Assembly (NCBI GenBank): GCA_017500825.1
Contig: JAFVYB010000096.1
Span: forward strand, 1 to 48,902
Origin: Myxococcaceae bacterium
Lineage (GTDB): Bacteria > Myxococcota > Myxococcia > Myxococcales > UBA5297
Length of the DNA: 48,902 bases
Direction of reading: 5' to 3'
Shown here: positions 32,031 to 40,840 of the stretch, piece after piece
Numbering within the stretch: the stretch's first letter is position 1
How the letters are laid out: each line of letters begins with the position of its first letter
Program-made: the position numbers and the translations under genes
Notes under the pieces: generated by a model
Databases searched by the model: none
Told to the model about the DNA's origin: nothing
The model's input: only the letters and a program-made list of their open reading frames with translations

Positions 32031-33115
32031 GAGGTCTTCTCCTTTGAGGCCTTGGCCCTGACGCGAGTGGAGGTCGCCTTTGGCTTGGCCGCGTCTTTTT
32101 TGGTCGCCGATTTGGTCGTCGAAGCGGATGCCTTGGCCGTCTTTGCCGCCTTGGCGGACGTCGATGTTTTCCCGGCAGTCTTGGCCGCCTTTGGCTTGCC
32201 ATCGCCCGCAGCCGCTTTTCTGGCCTTGGGAGCGGAGGGTTTGTCCGCCTTTGTCGCCCTGGCCGACTTCTTGACCGCCCTGGCTGGCGCCTCGACGGCA
32301 TCGGGCATGTCGACGGTCTTTGGCGCCGCCTTTCGCGCGCGGGAAGTCTTGGCTGTCGGCTTTTGGGCTGCCGATTTTCGGGGCGTCGCTTTGGTGGCCG
32401 CCCTGGGCACAGGCGTCTCGCCCCCGGACAGCTCGTCCATGACCAGCGGCCCATCGCGATCCTCACCGCTCAGCGCCTCGTCGCCCGCGTCCACATCGAG
32501 GACATCGAGGGAGTCAGCGTCCGCCAGGATGTCCGCGTCGAGATCCAGGTCGTCTCCCTCGGCCAGTTCAGCCAACGCGTCGAGCGCCATGACGGCCAGC
32601 TTGCGGCGCTCCACGCCGGGCGGAAAGAGCGCGAAGTCGATGGCGTCCTCGGCCGAGGCCTCGTCGATCTCCAGCGCGGCGGCCAGCTCGCCAATCAAAA
32701 GATGACGGGCGCTGTCGTAGAGCTCGCGCTCCTTGGCGGGCAGTGGCCTCAAATCGCTGAGGGCGGCCAGCTCCTTGACCACCTCGGAGAGCGAAAAAAT
32801 GTCGCCCTCGGCCATGCGCTCGCCGTGGCTGCGGTGGCGCGTCTTCCAGTTGAGGTCAGGGCCAAGGTCCGGGGCAGTCAGGCGCGCGAAGAGTCGTTTG
32901 ATCTCGTCCGCGCTGGCCAGCCGCCGCACGCCGACATCCTCCAGCCTGGCGATCGGGATCATCACCGTCCCGGCGTCATTTTCGCGCGCGAGCTTGAGGA
33001 AGGTCGCCGACTGCCCGGCGATGGTCATCTCGATTTCGCCCACCACACGGCAAACGCCCTGATTCGGATAGACGACACGAGTTCCTTTGGAGAAGGCGGT
33101 GGGTCCAGGTGCCAT
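32027..33115 (-). CDS. carD: CarD-type transcription regulator with acidic region and histone H1-like tail
   Basis: A 362-residue regulator. Residues about 7-70 are the RNA polymerase-binding module (FSKGTRVVYPNQGVC, IPIARLEDVGVR), followed by a helical DNA-binding part to about 170. An acidic stretch follows (about 188-222, DDLDLDADILADADS). The last 125 residues are rich in Lys, Ala and Pro with KAAK-type repeats, like histone H1, in place of the RGRP AT-hooks of Myxococcus CarD. It would bind RNA polymerase and AT-rich DNA, and act with the CarG-like protein encoded in overlap. The ribosome site is weak (GTGAG). Confidence 0.9.
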   Translation of the reverse strand: MAPGPTAFSKGTRVVYPNQGVCRVVGEIEMTIAGQSATFLKLARENDAGTVMIPIARLEDVGVRRLASADEIKRLFARLTAPDLGPDLNWKTRHRSHGERMAEGDIFSLSEVVKELAALSDLRPLPAKERELYDSARHLLIGELAAALEIDEASAEDAIDFALFPPGVERRKLAVMALDALAELAEGDDLDLDADILADADSLDVLDVDAGDEALSGEDRDGPLVMDELSGGETPVPRAATKATPRKSAAQKPTAKTSRARKAAPKTVDMPDAVEAPARAVKKSARATKADKPSAPKARKAAAGDGKPKAAKTAGKTSTSAKAAKTAKASASTTKSATKKDAAKPKATSTRVRAKASKEKTS

Positions 33116-33465
33116 GGCTCACGCTCGCAAGGGGGAAAGGGCGGCGCGCTCTAATGCAGCGCTCTCTGGGGGGTCAAGGGACGGCGGGCCCGGCGAGGGA
33201 GACTTCGAACGCGGTGGGAATGCCGTGTGGACAGCGCCTGTTCGAGCCGCCATTTGCGCGCCCGTTTTTGGGCGACACCGCGTCAAAACATTCGCCGCGC
33301 GCGACAAATTCGCGTCCCCGTTGCCGACACACGCCCCCGCAGCCGCGCCTCCCCCGGCCGTGGCGCTCGCGGGCGCACGCCACCATGAAGACACTTGCCC
33401 CGACGCCAAACGCGCCGTGACGCCCCAGGTCACGCCAGGCCCATTCGACATGGAGAAGATGAACG
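33116..33465. other. Divergent intergenic region carD / RND adaptor
   Basis: No gene. It should hold both promoters, but I found no convincing pair. Two small inverted repeats are visible: CGCCC/GGGCG at 33259-33274 and GTGAC/GTCAC at 33417-33433, the latter 33 bases before the adaptor start and possibly an operator for the pump genes. Confidence 0.45.
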
Positions 33466-34659
33466 ATGAGAGCGCACCGCACCGCGAAGTCCCTGAGGCG
33501 CTGGCCCCTTGTCGCCGCGCTTGCCGCCCTCACCCTCGCCCCGGCTATCGGCTGTCAGAAGGACGGCGCGACACCAGCCGCGCGCAAATCCCGGGGGTCC
33601 GCCGTCTTCCCTGTCGAGCTGGCCGCCGTCGAATCGCGCGTGGTCGATTACAGCGTGCAGTCGGTCGGAACGCTCCTCGCCATGGAAGAGGTGCAGGTGA
33701 CCTCGCGCGTCTCCGGCGTGGTCGAAAAGGTCCGATTCATCGAGGGCGCGCGCGTGCAGAAGGGCGCGGTGTTGGCCGAGATTGAGCCCGAGCGCTGGCA
33801 CATCGCCGTCGCCTCCGCCAAGGCCACGCTCGACAAGGCCCACGCCGCCACGGTCGAGGCGCGCCTCGCGTTTCAGCGCCGCGAAAACCTCTCCAAAAAA
33901 TCGCCCGGACTCATCAGCGCCGAGGAAGTCGAGCTCTACGGCAGCAAGTTCAAGACGGCGCAGGCGGAGGAGGCCCTGGCCAAGGCCGCGCTCGAATTGG
34001 CCGAACTCAACCTGCGCGACGCCTATGTGCGCGCGCCGATCGACGGCGTCATCGAGCGCAAGAGCGTGCAGACCGGCCTCTACGCGCAGCCGGGGACGGC
34101 GATCGCCACCATGATCCGCGCCGATCCGCTGCTTTTGGAAACCGAGGTCTCGGCCGAGGAGGCGTTCCACCTCTCCGACGGCATGAAGCTCTTCTTCAGC
34201 ACCGGCAGTGCCCGCGATCTCACCGCGCGCGTTATCCACGTCGGGCAGGCAGCCAATCCCCGTTCCCGCCGCGTGCGCGTGCTCGCCGAAGTGGACGCCT
34301 CGGGCCGGGGCCAACGTCCCGGCGACTTCGTCAAAGTCCGCATTCCCATCGGCGAGAGGCCCGCCACCCCGGTCATCGCGCAGCTGGCGATTCGGCCGAG
34401 CGAAAAGGGCTTCCTCGCCTACGTCGTGTCCGATGGCATGGCGCGCGAGCGCGTCGTCACGCTGGGGCTGCGCACCGAGGACGGCCTCGTCGAAATCCGC
34501 GACGGTCTCGACATCGGTGAACAGGTCGCCATTCGCGGTAACGAGCCTCTGTTCGAGGGCGCGCGCGTGCGCGTGGTGAACGACGAGGTGGCGGGCGAGG
34601 CCGACGCTGGCAGCGGCGACGACAAGGACGCCTCTGATCGGGCGGGCCAGGCCACATGA
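33466..34659 (+). CDS. RND efflux periplasmic adaptor lipoprotein
   Basis: A 397-residue membrane-fusion protein linking an RND pump to an outer-membrane channel. The signal peptide ends in LAPAIGC near residue 30, so it should be lipid-anchored. Lipoyl-type halves (TSRVSGVVEKVRFIEGARVQ; RAPIDGVIERKSVQTG) flank a helical hairpin (about 100-180). Beta-barrel and proximal domains follow, and a hydrophilic tail. The pump gene starts inside its stop codon (ATGA). No TolC-like gene is in the window. Confidence 0.93.
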   Translation: MRAHRTAKSLRRWPLVAALAALTLAPAIGCQKDGATPAARKSRGSAVFPVELAAVESRVVDYSVQSVGTLLAMEEVQVTSRVSGVVEKVRFIEGARVQKGAVLAEIEPERWHIAVASAKATLDKAHAATVEARLAFQRRENLSKKSPGLISAEEVELYGSKFKTAQAEEALAKAALELAELNLRDAYVRAPIDGVIERKSVQTGLYAQPGTAIATMIRADPLLLETEVSAEEAFHLSDGMKLFFSTGSARDLTARVIHVGQAANPRSRRVRVLAEVDASGRGQRPGDFVKVRIPIGERPATPVIAQLAIRPSEKGFLAYVVSDGMARERVVTLGLRTEDGLVEIRDGLDIGEQVAIRGNEPLFEGARVRVVNDEVAGEADAGSGDDKDASDRAGQAT

Positions 34660-37600
34660 AGCTGACCGAGGCCTGCATCCAGAAGCCGGTCTTCGCCTGG
34701 ATGATCATGTGCGCCACGATCCTCTTCGGCGCCGTCTCCTTCTCGCGGCTCGGCATCAGCCAGTTTCCCGACGTCGACTTCCCCACGATCAGCGTCTCGG
34801 TCACCTGGGAGGGCGCCGCGCCCGAAGTCATGGAGCGCGATGTCGTCGAGCTCATCGAAGAGGCGCTGATGCAGGTCGAGGGCGTCAAGACGCTCACCTC
34901 CACCTCGCGCCAGGGCACCGCCTCGATCGTCGCCGAGATGCACCTCTCGCGGCCGGTCGATCTCGCCATGCAGGACGTGCAGGCCGTGGTCGCGCGCACC
35001 CAGCGCCGCCTGCCAGAGGGCATCGAGGCCCCGGTCGTCGCCAAGTCCAACCCCGAGGACAACCCCATCCTCTGGATCGGCCTGGCTGGCCCGTTTCCGC
35101 CGCAAGTGCTCGCCGACTACGCCCGCTACCGCGTTCGCGAGCGACTGCAGATCGTCCCCGGCGTGGGCGAGATCACGCTTGGCGGCGCGCTCGATCGCAA
35201 TGTCCGCGTGTGGATCGACGCCGACGCGCTCGACCGCTACGGCCTGACCGTCGCCGAGGTGGTGGACGCGCTGCAAAGAGAGCACGTCGAACTGCCCGCC
35301 GGACGCGTCGAAGCCTTTGGCCGCGAGATCAACGTCCGCGTCTTTGGCGAAGCGCTCGATCTTGACACCCTCGCCGACCTCTTCGTCGCCGAAATCGAGG
35401 GCGCGACCATTCGCCTGAGGGACGTGGCGCTCATCGAGGACGGTTTCGAGGACAGGCGCCGCCTGGCGCGCGTCAACGGCGAGCCAGCGCAGGGCATGGG
35501 CATCCGCAAGCAGCGCGGGGCCAACGCCGTGGCCGTGGCCAAGGCCGTTCACGCCGAACTCGACGCCATCCGCCAGACCCTGCCCGAGGGCATGACGCTC
35601 AACGTCAACTTCGACTCGACCAAGTTCATCGAGGAGTCGGTCCACGAGATCGAGTTCGAGATCATCCTCTCGGTGCTGCTCACGGCGCTCATCTGCTGGC
35701 TCTTCCTCGGCTCGATCAGCAGCACGCTCAACGTCCTGCTCGCCATCCCGATGTCGCTGATGGGCACGGTGGCGGTGATCCACTTCCTCGGATTCACCCT
35801 CAACACCTTCACCCTGCTCGGCCTGACGCTCGCCATCGGCATCGTCGTCGACGACGCGATCATGGTGATGGAGAACATCTTCCGCCACGCCGAGAGCGGC
35901 AAAGACCGCGTGCGCGCCGCCCGCGAGGGCACGATGGAGATCACCTTCGCCGCGCTCGCCGCCACCCTGGCCATCGTCGCCATCTTCCTGCCCATCGCCT
36001 TCATGGACGGCGTGATCGGCCGCTACTTTTTGCAGTTCGCGGTGACCATCTCGGTGGCGGTGCTGCTCTCGTATCTGGAGGCGATCACCCTGGCCCCGGC
36101 GCGCTGTGCCCAATTCCTCAAGGCCGGCCACGAACACCGCAACGCCCTCGGCCGACTGGTCGATCGCGGCTTCAACGCCGTCGAGCGCTTCTATGGCCGC
36201 GCCCTCAAGGCCTCGCTCAGGCGCCCCGTCGCCGTGCTCATCTTCAGCGCCCTCCTGCTCGGCGTCGCCGGCTATGGCGCCACCCTCATCCCGCGCGAGT
36301 TCGTGCCCTCGCAGGACCAGAGCCGCATCGTCGTCAGCCTGCGCACCGCTGTCGGCTCCAACATGGACGAGACCGACCGCCTCTTCCGCCGCGCCGAACA
36401 GATCGCCATGGCCCTGCCGGAGGCGGTCACCGTCTTCAACAACGTCGGCGGCCGCAACGTGAACAGCGGCAGGCTCTTCATCACCATCCCCCCGCCCGAC
36501 CAGCGCGCCCGAGCGCAAAAGGAAATCGAGGCCGAGCTCAGGCAAAAGCTCAACGCCGTCCCAGGCCTCAAAGCGGTGGTGATGGACCTCTCGCAGTCGG
36601 GCTTCTCGGCGCAGCGCGGCTTCCCCGTCGAGTTCTCGGTGCGCGGTTCCGACTGGGAGAAACTCGTCGCCACCTCCGAGGACGCGATGAAAAAGCTCGC
36701 CCAGAGCGGCGCGGTCATCGACCTCGACAGCGACTACGAGATGGGAATGCCCGAATTGCGCATCACGCCCGATCGCGAGCGGGCGGCAGATCTCGGCGTC
36801 TCGATGGAGGACATCTCCAGCACCATCAACGCGCTCGTCGGCGGCCTCAAGGTGGCCAGCTACACCGACGACAACCGCCGTCTCGACCTGCGCGTCCGAC
36901 TGCTCGCCAGCCAGCGCGCGCGGCCCGAAGACCTGGGGCAGATCAAGGTCAAGACCAGGAGCGGCGAAGCCATTCCCCTCGCGGCCATCGCCACCTTCGA
37001 AGAGCGCCCGGCGCTGCAGCTGATCTCGCGGCGCGAACGCGAGCGGGCGATCACGGTCTTCGGCAACATCGCGCCGGGACACTCGCAGGCAGAGGTGCTC
37101 GAACTGGTGCAGGCACTCGCCAAACAGGCGCCCCAGGGCACGCGGCTGGTGATCAGCGGGTCGAGTCAGACCTTCCAGGACTCGATGAGCGGCCTTTTCT
37201 TCGCGCTGATCCTCGGCGTGGCCATCGCCTACATGGTGCTCGCCTCGCAGTTCAATTCGTTCCTCCACCCCGTCACCGTGATCACCATTCTGCCCCTGTC
37301 GGCGGCGGGCGCGGTGGCGGCGCTGCTCCTCAGCGGGATGACGCTCAACATCTTCAGCATGATCGGCCTGCTTCTCCTGATGGGCATCGTGAAGAAGAAC
37401 TCGATCATCCTCGTCGACTACGCCAACCAGCTGCGGACGCCGGAACACGGCGGCTTCGACGCGCTGGAGGCGATGCAACAGGCAGGACCTGTGCGCCTCA
37501 GGCCGATCGTGATGACCTCGGCGGCGATGCTGATGGCGGCGCTGCCCGCAGCGATGGCGCTGGGACCTGGCAGCGAGACGCGCGCGCCCATGTCGATGAC

Positions 37601-37775
37601 GATCATCGGCGGCATGGTGCTCTCGACCGTGCTCAGCCTGGTGGTGGTCCCGGCCTTCTACGTGGTGGCCGACCGCGCGCTCTCAAGGCTCCGACGGCGC
37701 GGCGGGACCGCTCCCGCGGGCGAAACGGGCGACAAGGATGGCGACGCCTCTGGTGAAGCGGTGACGGCGGGCTGA
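34656..37775 (+). CDS. RND multidrug efflux permease, HAE1 type
   Basis: A 1039-residue inner-membrane pump that exports substrates using the proton gradient. The typical N-terminus (CIQKPVFAWMIM), twelve membrane helices, and the paired aspartates in helix 4 (GIVVDDAIMVMENI) needed for proton relay are present, as is the repeated C-terminal half with RLRPIVMTSAAM. Two large periplasmic loops are intact. Length is normal (about 1020-1050). It forms an operon with the adaptor gene. The substrate cannot be told. Confidence 0.95.
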   Translation: MKLTEACIQKPVFAWMIMCATILFGAVSFSRLGISQFPDVDFPTISVSVTWEGAAPEVMERDVVELIEEALMQVEGVKTLTSTSRQGTASIVAEMHLSRPVDLAMQDVQAVVARTQRRLPEGIEAPVVAKSNPEDNPILWIGLAGPFPPQVLADYARYRVRERLQIVPGVGEITLGGALDRNVRVWIDADALDRYGLTVAEVVDALQREHVELPAGRVEAFGREINVRVFGEALDLDTLADLFVAEIEGATIRLRDVALIEDGFEDRRRLARVNGEPAQGMGIRKQRGANAVAVAKAVHAELDAIRQTLPEGMTLNVNFDSTKFIEESVHEIEFEIILSVLLTALICWLFLGSISSTLNVLLAIPMSLMGTVAVIHFLGFTLNTFTLLGLTLAIGIVVDDAIMVMENIFRHAESGKDRVRAAREGTMEITFAALAATLAIVAIFLPIAFMDGVIGRYFLQFAVTISVAVLLSYLEAITLAPARCAQFLKAGHEHRNALGRLVDRGFNAVERFYGRALKASLRRPVAVLIFSALLLGVAGYGATLIPREFVPSQDQSRIVVSLRTAVGSNMDETDRLFRRAEQIAMALPEAVTVFNNVGGRNVNSGRLFITIPPPDQRARAQKEIEAELRQKLNAVPGLKAVVMDLSQSGFSAQRGFPVEFSVRGSDWEKLVATSEDAMKKLAQSGAVIDLDSDYEMGMPELRITPDRERAADLGVSMEDISSTINALVGGLKVASYTDDNRRLDLRVRLLASQRARPEDLGQIKVKTRSGEAIPLAAIATFEERPALQLISRRERERAITVFGNIAPGHSQAEVLELVQALAKQAPQGTRLVISGSSQTFQDSMSGLFFALILGVAIAYMVLASQFNSFLHPVTVITILPLSAAGAVAALLLSGMTLNIFSMIGLLLLMGIVKKNSIILVDYANQLRTPEHGGFDALEAMQQAGPVRLRPIVMTSAAMLMAALPAAMALGPGSETRAPMSMTIIGGMVLSTVLSLVVVPAFYVVADRALSRLRRRGGTAPAGETGDKDGDASGEAVTAG

Positions 37776-37855
37776 ACGCCCCCGGCGGAGCGCCATCCTC
37801 AGACTCGACTGGCACGCGACGAGAGGGGCCCGCCCTCGCCCAGAGGTCGATTCGA

Positions 37856-38044
37856 CTAGTCCTCGATCTCGATGACGTTGACCGGGCAGTTGTCGGCGGC
37901 CTCCTGCGCCTCGGCCGCGTTGCCGTCGGTGATCTCGCCACAGACCTCGGCAAAGCCGTCATCGGCCATCGCAAAGACATCGGGGCAGGTCGACACGCAC
38001 AGGCCACAGCTGATGCATCCCTCGCGGTTGATCTTCGCTTTCAC
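37856..38044 (-). CDS. [4Fe-4S] ferredoxin, single cluster
   Basis: A 62-residue ferredoxin of the type in Thermotoga and Desulfovibrio. CISCGLC supplies three ligands and the fourth is Cys of CPVNVI near residue 54. Cys 21 (STCP) and the Cys in AEVCGEI may form a disulfide as in Thermotoga. The start is GTG at 38044, with GAGGAGGAA at the right distance; no ATG fits. It lies 134 bases downstream of the NuoEF-like gene on the same strand and could be its partner. Confidence 0.9.
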   Translation of the reverse strand: MKAKINREGCISCGLCVSTCPDVFAMADDGFAEVCGEITDGNAAEAQEAADNCPVNVIEIED

Positions 38045-38178
38045 GACGCGTTCCTCCTCGCCGCGCATGGGCGGCGCTGTTGGTTGGGCCGGTTTCTCGC
38101 CGGCGGTGAATCGGCGGCGCGCCCAAGTTCCCGCGCGACGCGTTGTCAAGCTCCCAAGAGGGGATGTCCGCCTCCGGC

Positions 38179-40002
38179 TCACGCCTTCCGACGACGGGGG
38201 AAACAGGCGCATTCGCGTCCCCTGTGCGCCGCGAACGCCTCCGGAAAATCGGCAAGCACCGATCGCAGGGGCCGCGCCACGTTGCGGGCCAGAGGGCAGG
38301 CGCGCTTTTGCAGTTCGCGGTCGATGGCCAGCAGATCCTCGACGGCGACCAGCCCCTGTCCGAGCCGATCGACGCCCTGTCCCAACTCCTCCATCTGACG
38401 CGCGCATCCGTCGCAGGCGCGGCAGGCCTCGCGGATAAAGAATCGCGCCTCGCGCCGGCAGAGGTCGAACAGGCAGCTCTTGTCCGAGATGGCGATGACA
38501 GCGCCAGAGCCCAGGCGCGCGCCGAAGCGGGAGAGCGAGGCGTCGGTCAGCGTGGCGTCGAGCGCCTCCGGCCTGAGATAGGGCCCCGAAGCGCCGCCAA
38601 TCTGCAGCGCGACAAGCGATTTTCCCTGCAAGAGGCCGCCGCCGAGAGTCTCGACGAGATGCCGCAGCGAATGCGCGCGCGAGATCTCGTAGTTGCCCGG
38701 ACGCTTCACGTCGCCGCCCAGCGTGACGATTTTGAGAGGTGCCGCCGCGCCGCCGTCCGTCCCCTCCCCCAGCCCGCGATACCAGGCCGCCCCCCGCTCG
38801 GCGATGGCGGGCAGGCAGGCGAGCGTTTCCGCGTCGATCACCGCCGTTGGCCGACCAAAGAGTCCGCGCCTGTGCAGCGGCGAGAGCTCCGAGAGCGGTC
38901 TGGGCGGGCGACCTTCGAGCGCTTCCACGAGACGGCGCGGGTTGAGACAGAAGGCGAGACTGGAAAATCCGCGCAGATGAACCCTGAGCGGCGACAGCCC
39001 AGTCTCCGGCAGGGTGAAGAGTCCCGCGCGACGCGCCTCGGCGATGGCCTGTTCCACGCGCTCGCGCACGACCTCGTATTCGGAGCGGACGCAGACAAAG
39101 GCCTCCTCGATCCCGGCGGCATGGGCGGCCAAGAGGGCACCGGCGAGAACGCGCTGCGGATCGCGCTCCAGAAGGACGCGCTGCCTTGTGCTGCCCGGCT
39201 CCAGATCCAGGGCGTCGACCACGAGCACGCGCGGTCCCTCGCCCCGGGCAACGGCGCGCAATTTGTCGATCACCGGCTCGCCGTCCTGCTCACCGCCGAC
39301 GAGCCCGCTTTGCTCGATCTCGTCGAGCCAGGAGGCGGGCGGGAGCGCGAGCGCCTTTTCCACCGACTTCCACAGGCCCAGTCGCCGCGCCGTGGCCAGC
39401 TGATGCGCCCCTTTGGCGAAGAGGTGTTCAAAGGCCACCCGCGGCTCTGTCTTGAAGGCGTGAACCGGCTTTTCGACGGCCAGAAGCTCCTCCCATTCGC
39501 CGGGATCGGCGCGGGCCAGCGATCGGGCGCGCGCGGGACTGATCGCGAGTGGCGCGCCGTGGTCGAGACAGACGATGGGGCCGAGATCGCAGGCGCCCTG
39601 ACAGCGCAGCGGCTCGAATCGCATCATCTTTTCGGCGAACACGCGCTCGACCTCGTTGCCACCGCGGGCGGCGCAGGGTCCGTTGGCGCAGATGCCCAGG
39701 CGGCATGGCTGACGGCGTCCGGCGAGCAATCGGTGCGCCTCACAGAGGGCGAAGAGCTCTTCGGGGGCAATCGCGAGCCGTTCGGCGAAGCGCTGCACCA
39801 CACCCGGCGAAAAAGGGCCGACGAGCCGATGCGCCTCGACGAGGATCGAGAGCGTCGCGGCGGGCGCCTGAGCGAGTCGGTCGAAGATGGCCTCGACTTG
39901 CCGCGCGTGGGGGCCGAGGTCGGTGAAGCCGCCCGTGTCCGACAGGCGGCGCGTCTTGGTCGTTGGGGTTTGCACGGTGCGCGCGAAGCTGTGCCGCCTC
40001 AT
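38179..40002 (-). CDS. NuoE/NuoF-like iron-sulfur protein with degenerate FMN/NADH site
   Basis: A 607-residue protein fusing a NuoE-type thioredoxin-like [2Fe-2S] domain to a NuoF-like domain. The [2Fe-2S] ligands are at 105 and 110 (CANGPC) and about 134-138 (CQGAC). The NuoF part keeps LVVDALDLEPGS, FGRPTAVIDAETLACLP, an SLBB-like VKRPGNYEISR and the C-terminal cluster ACRACDGC plus a last Cys. But the FMN loop GRGGAGFPTG is replaced by VGGEQDGEP, and the GAYICGEET segment by SSLAFCLNP. It may pass electrons without NADH or FMN. It is divergent from the kinase-like gene at 40093. Confidence 0.82.
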   Translation of the reverse strand: MRRHSFARTVQTPTTKTRRLSDTGGFTDLGPHARQVEAIFDRLAQAPAATLSILVEAHRLVGPFSPGVVQRFAERLAIAPEELFALCEAHRLLAGRRQPCRLGICANGPCAARGGNEVERVFAEKMMRFEPLRCQGACDLGPIVCLDHGAPLAISPARARSLARADPGEWEELLAVEKPVHAFKTEPRVAFEHLFAKGAHQLATARRLGLWKSVEKALALPPASWLDEIEQSGLVGGEQDGEPVIDKLRAVARGEGPRVLVVDALDLEPGSTRQRVLLERDPQRVLAGALLAAHAAGIEEAFVCVRSEYEVVRERVEQAIAEARRAGLFTLPETGLSPLRVHLRGFSSLAFCLNPRRLVEALEGRPPRPLSELSPLHRRGLFGRPTAVIDAETLACLPAIAERGAAWYRGLGEGTDGGAAAPLKIVTLGGDVKRPGNYEISRAHSLRHLVETLGGGLLQGKSLVALQIGGASGPYLRPEALDATLTDASLSRFGARLGSGAVIAISDKSCLFDLCRREARFFIREACRACDGCARQMEELGQGVDRLGQGLVAVEDLLAIDRELQKRACPLARNVARPLRSVLADFPEAFAAHRGRECACFPRRRKA

Positions 40003-40092
40003 CGCGTCCGGCCAGTGCCCGCTCGGGGGGCCACGCCACGCCCACAAGTGTCCTGAGATTTTTGGCTGGCCAGTCGCATCCTTGGCCCCGCC

Positions 40093-40809
40093 ATGCCGAC
40101 CGCCACCAAGGATGCCCCCTCCCGCGACCTCGCGCTCCGATTGGCCCACCACGCCCTGCGCGCCCCTCTGACCACCCTCGTCGGCTACGCCCAACTCCTC
40201 TCCGCCGCGCCCCTCACCGCCAGCCAACGCGCGCGCGCCCACGACCAGCTCAACCTCTGCGCCCACAGCGCCCTCGACCTCCTCGAACGCTGGTTTGCCG
40301 CCGAAGCGAGTCGGGTGCCGATGGCCGACGCCAAAGCGCCCAAGAGCCCCCCCGCGCCCATCTCGCTCGCCGATCTGACACGCGACGCCCTGCTGTCACG
40401 CGCGCCCAACGCCCAGGCCCGCCACGTGCGACTCGACCTCCTTCCCCAGTCGCGTCCCGCCCCAAAAGTCCGCCTCGAACGCGCCCCGGCCCTCTTCGCC
40501 CTGACCTGCCTCATCGACGCCGCCCTTATCGAATCGCCCCCCCAAAGCGCGCTGCGGCTGACCTGCGTGAGCACCCAAAACGCCGCCACCCTCCGGCTGA
40601 CGCGCGACGACGGCCTGCCCCCGATCGATCCGCTCCTCGGCCAGCGGCCTGCCGACGCGCCTTTTTCCGCGCAAATCGACGCGGCGATCGCCCTCGATCG
40701 CGGCCTGGGAACGCGCTTTTGCCTCGCCCTCGCCCAAAGAGAAGCCGCGCGCGCGCATGGCCAGATCACGATCGAAATCGACGCGGCCTGCCTGAGCTTT
40801 CCCCTCTGA
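40093..40809 (+). CDS. Degenerate histidine-kinase-like protein
   Basis: A 238-residue protein. Near residue 20, HALRAPLTTLVGYAQLL resembles the phosphoacceptor box of histidine kinases, but the acidic residue after His is Ala. The C-terminal half (about 110-238) has beta-strand pattern but no N box or G box that I can see, so ATP binding is doubtful. It has no membrane or sensor domain. It could be a phosphotransfer or dimerising relic. No response regulator is adjacent. Confidence 0.62.
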   Translation: MPTATKDAPSRDLALRLAHHALRAPLTTLVGYAQLLSAAPLTASQRARAHDQLNLCAHSALDLLERWFAAEASRVPMADAKAPKSPPAPISLADLTRDALLSRAPNAQARHVRLDLLPQSRPAPKVRLERAPALFALTCLIDAALIESPPQSALRLTCVSTQNAATLRLTRDDGLPPIDPLLGQRPADAPFSAQIDAAIALDRGLGTRFCLALAQREAARAHGQITIEIDAACLSFPL

Positions 40810-40840
40810 GCGACTCGCCCGGCGACGCCTTGCCGACGAC

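Noticed and set aside
34419-37478. Minus-strand frame of 1019 codons
   Set aside because: It is a shadow of the RND pump gene, which matches a known family over its full length.
38143-40056. Plus-strand frame of 637 codons
   Set aside because: Antisense to the NuoEF-like gene, which has clustered cysteines and family motifs.
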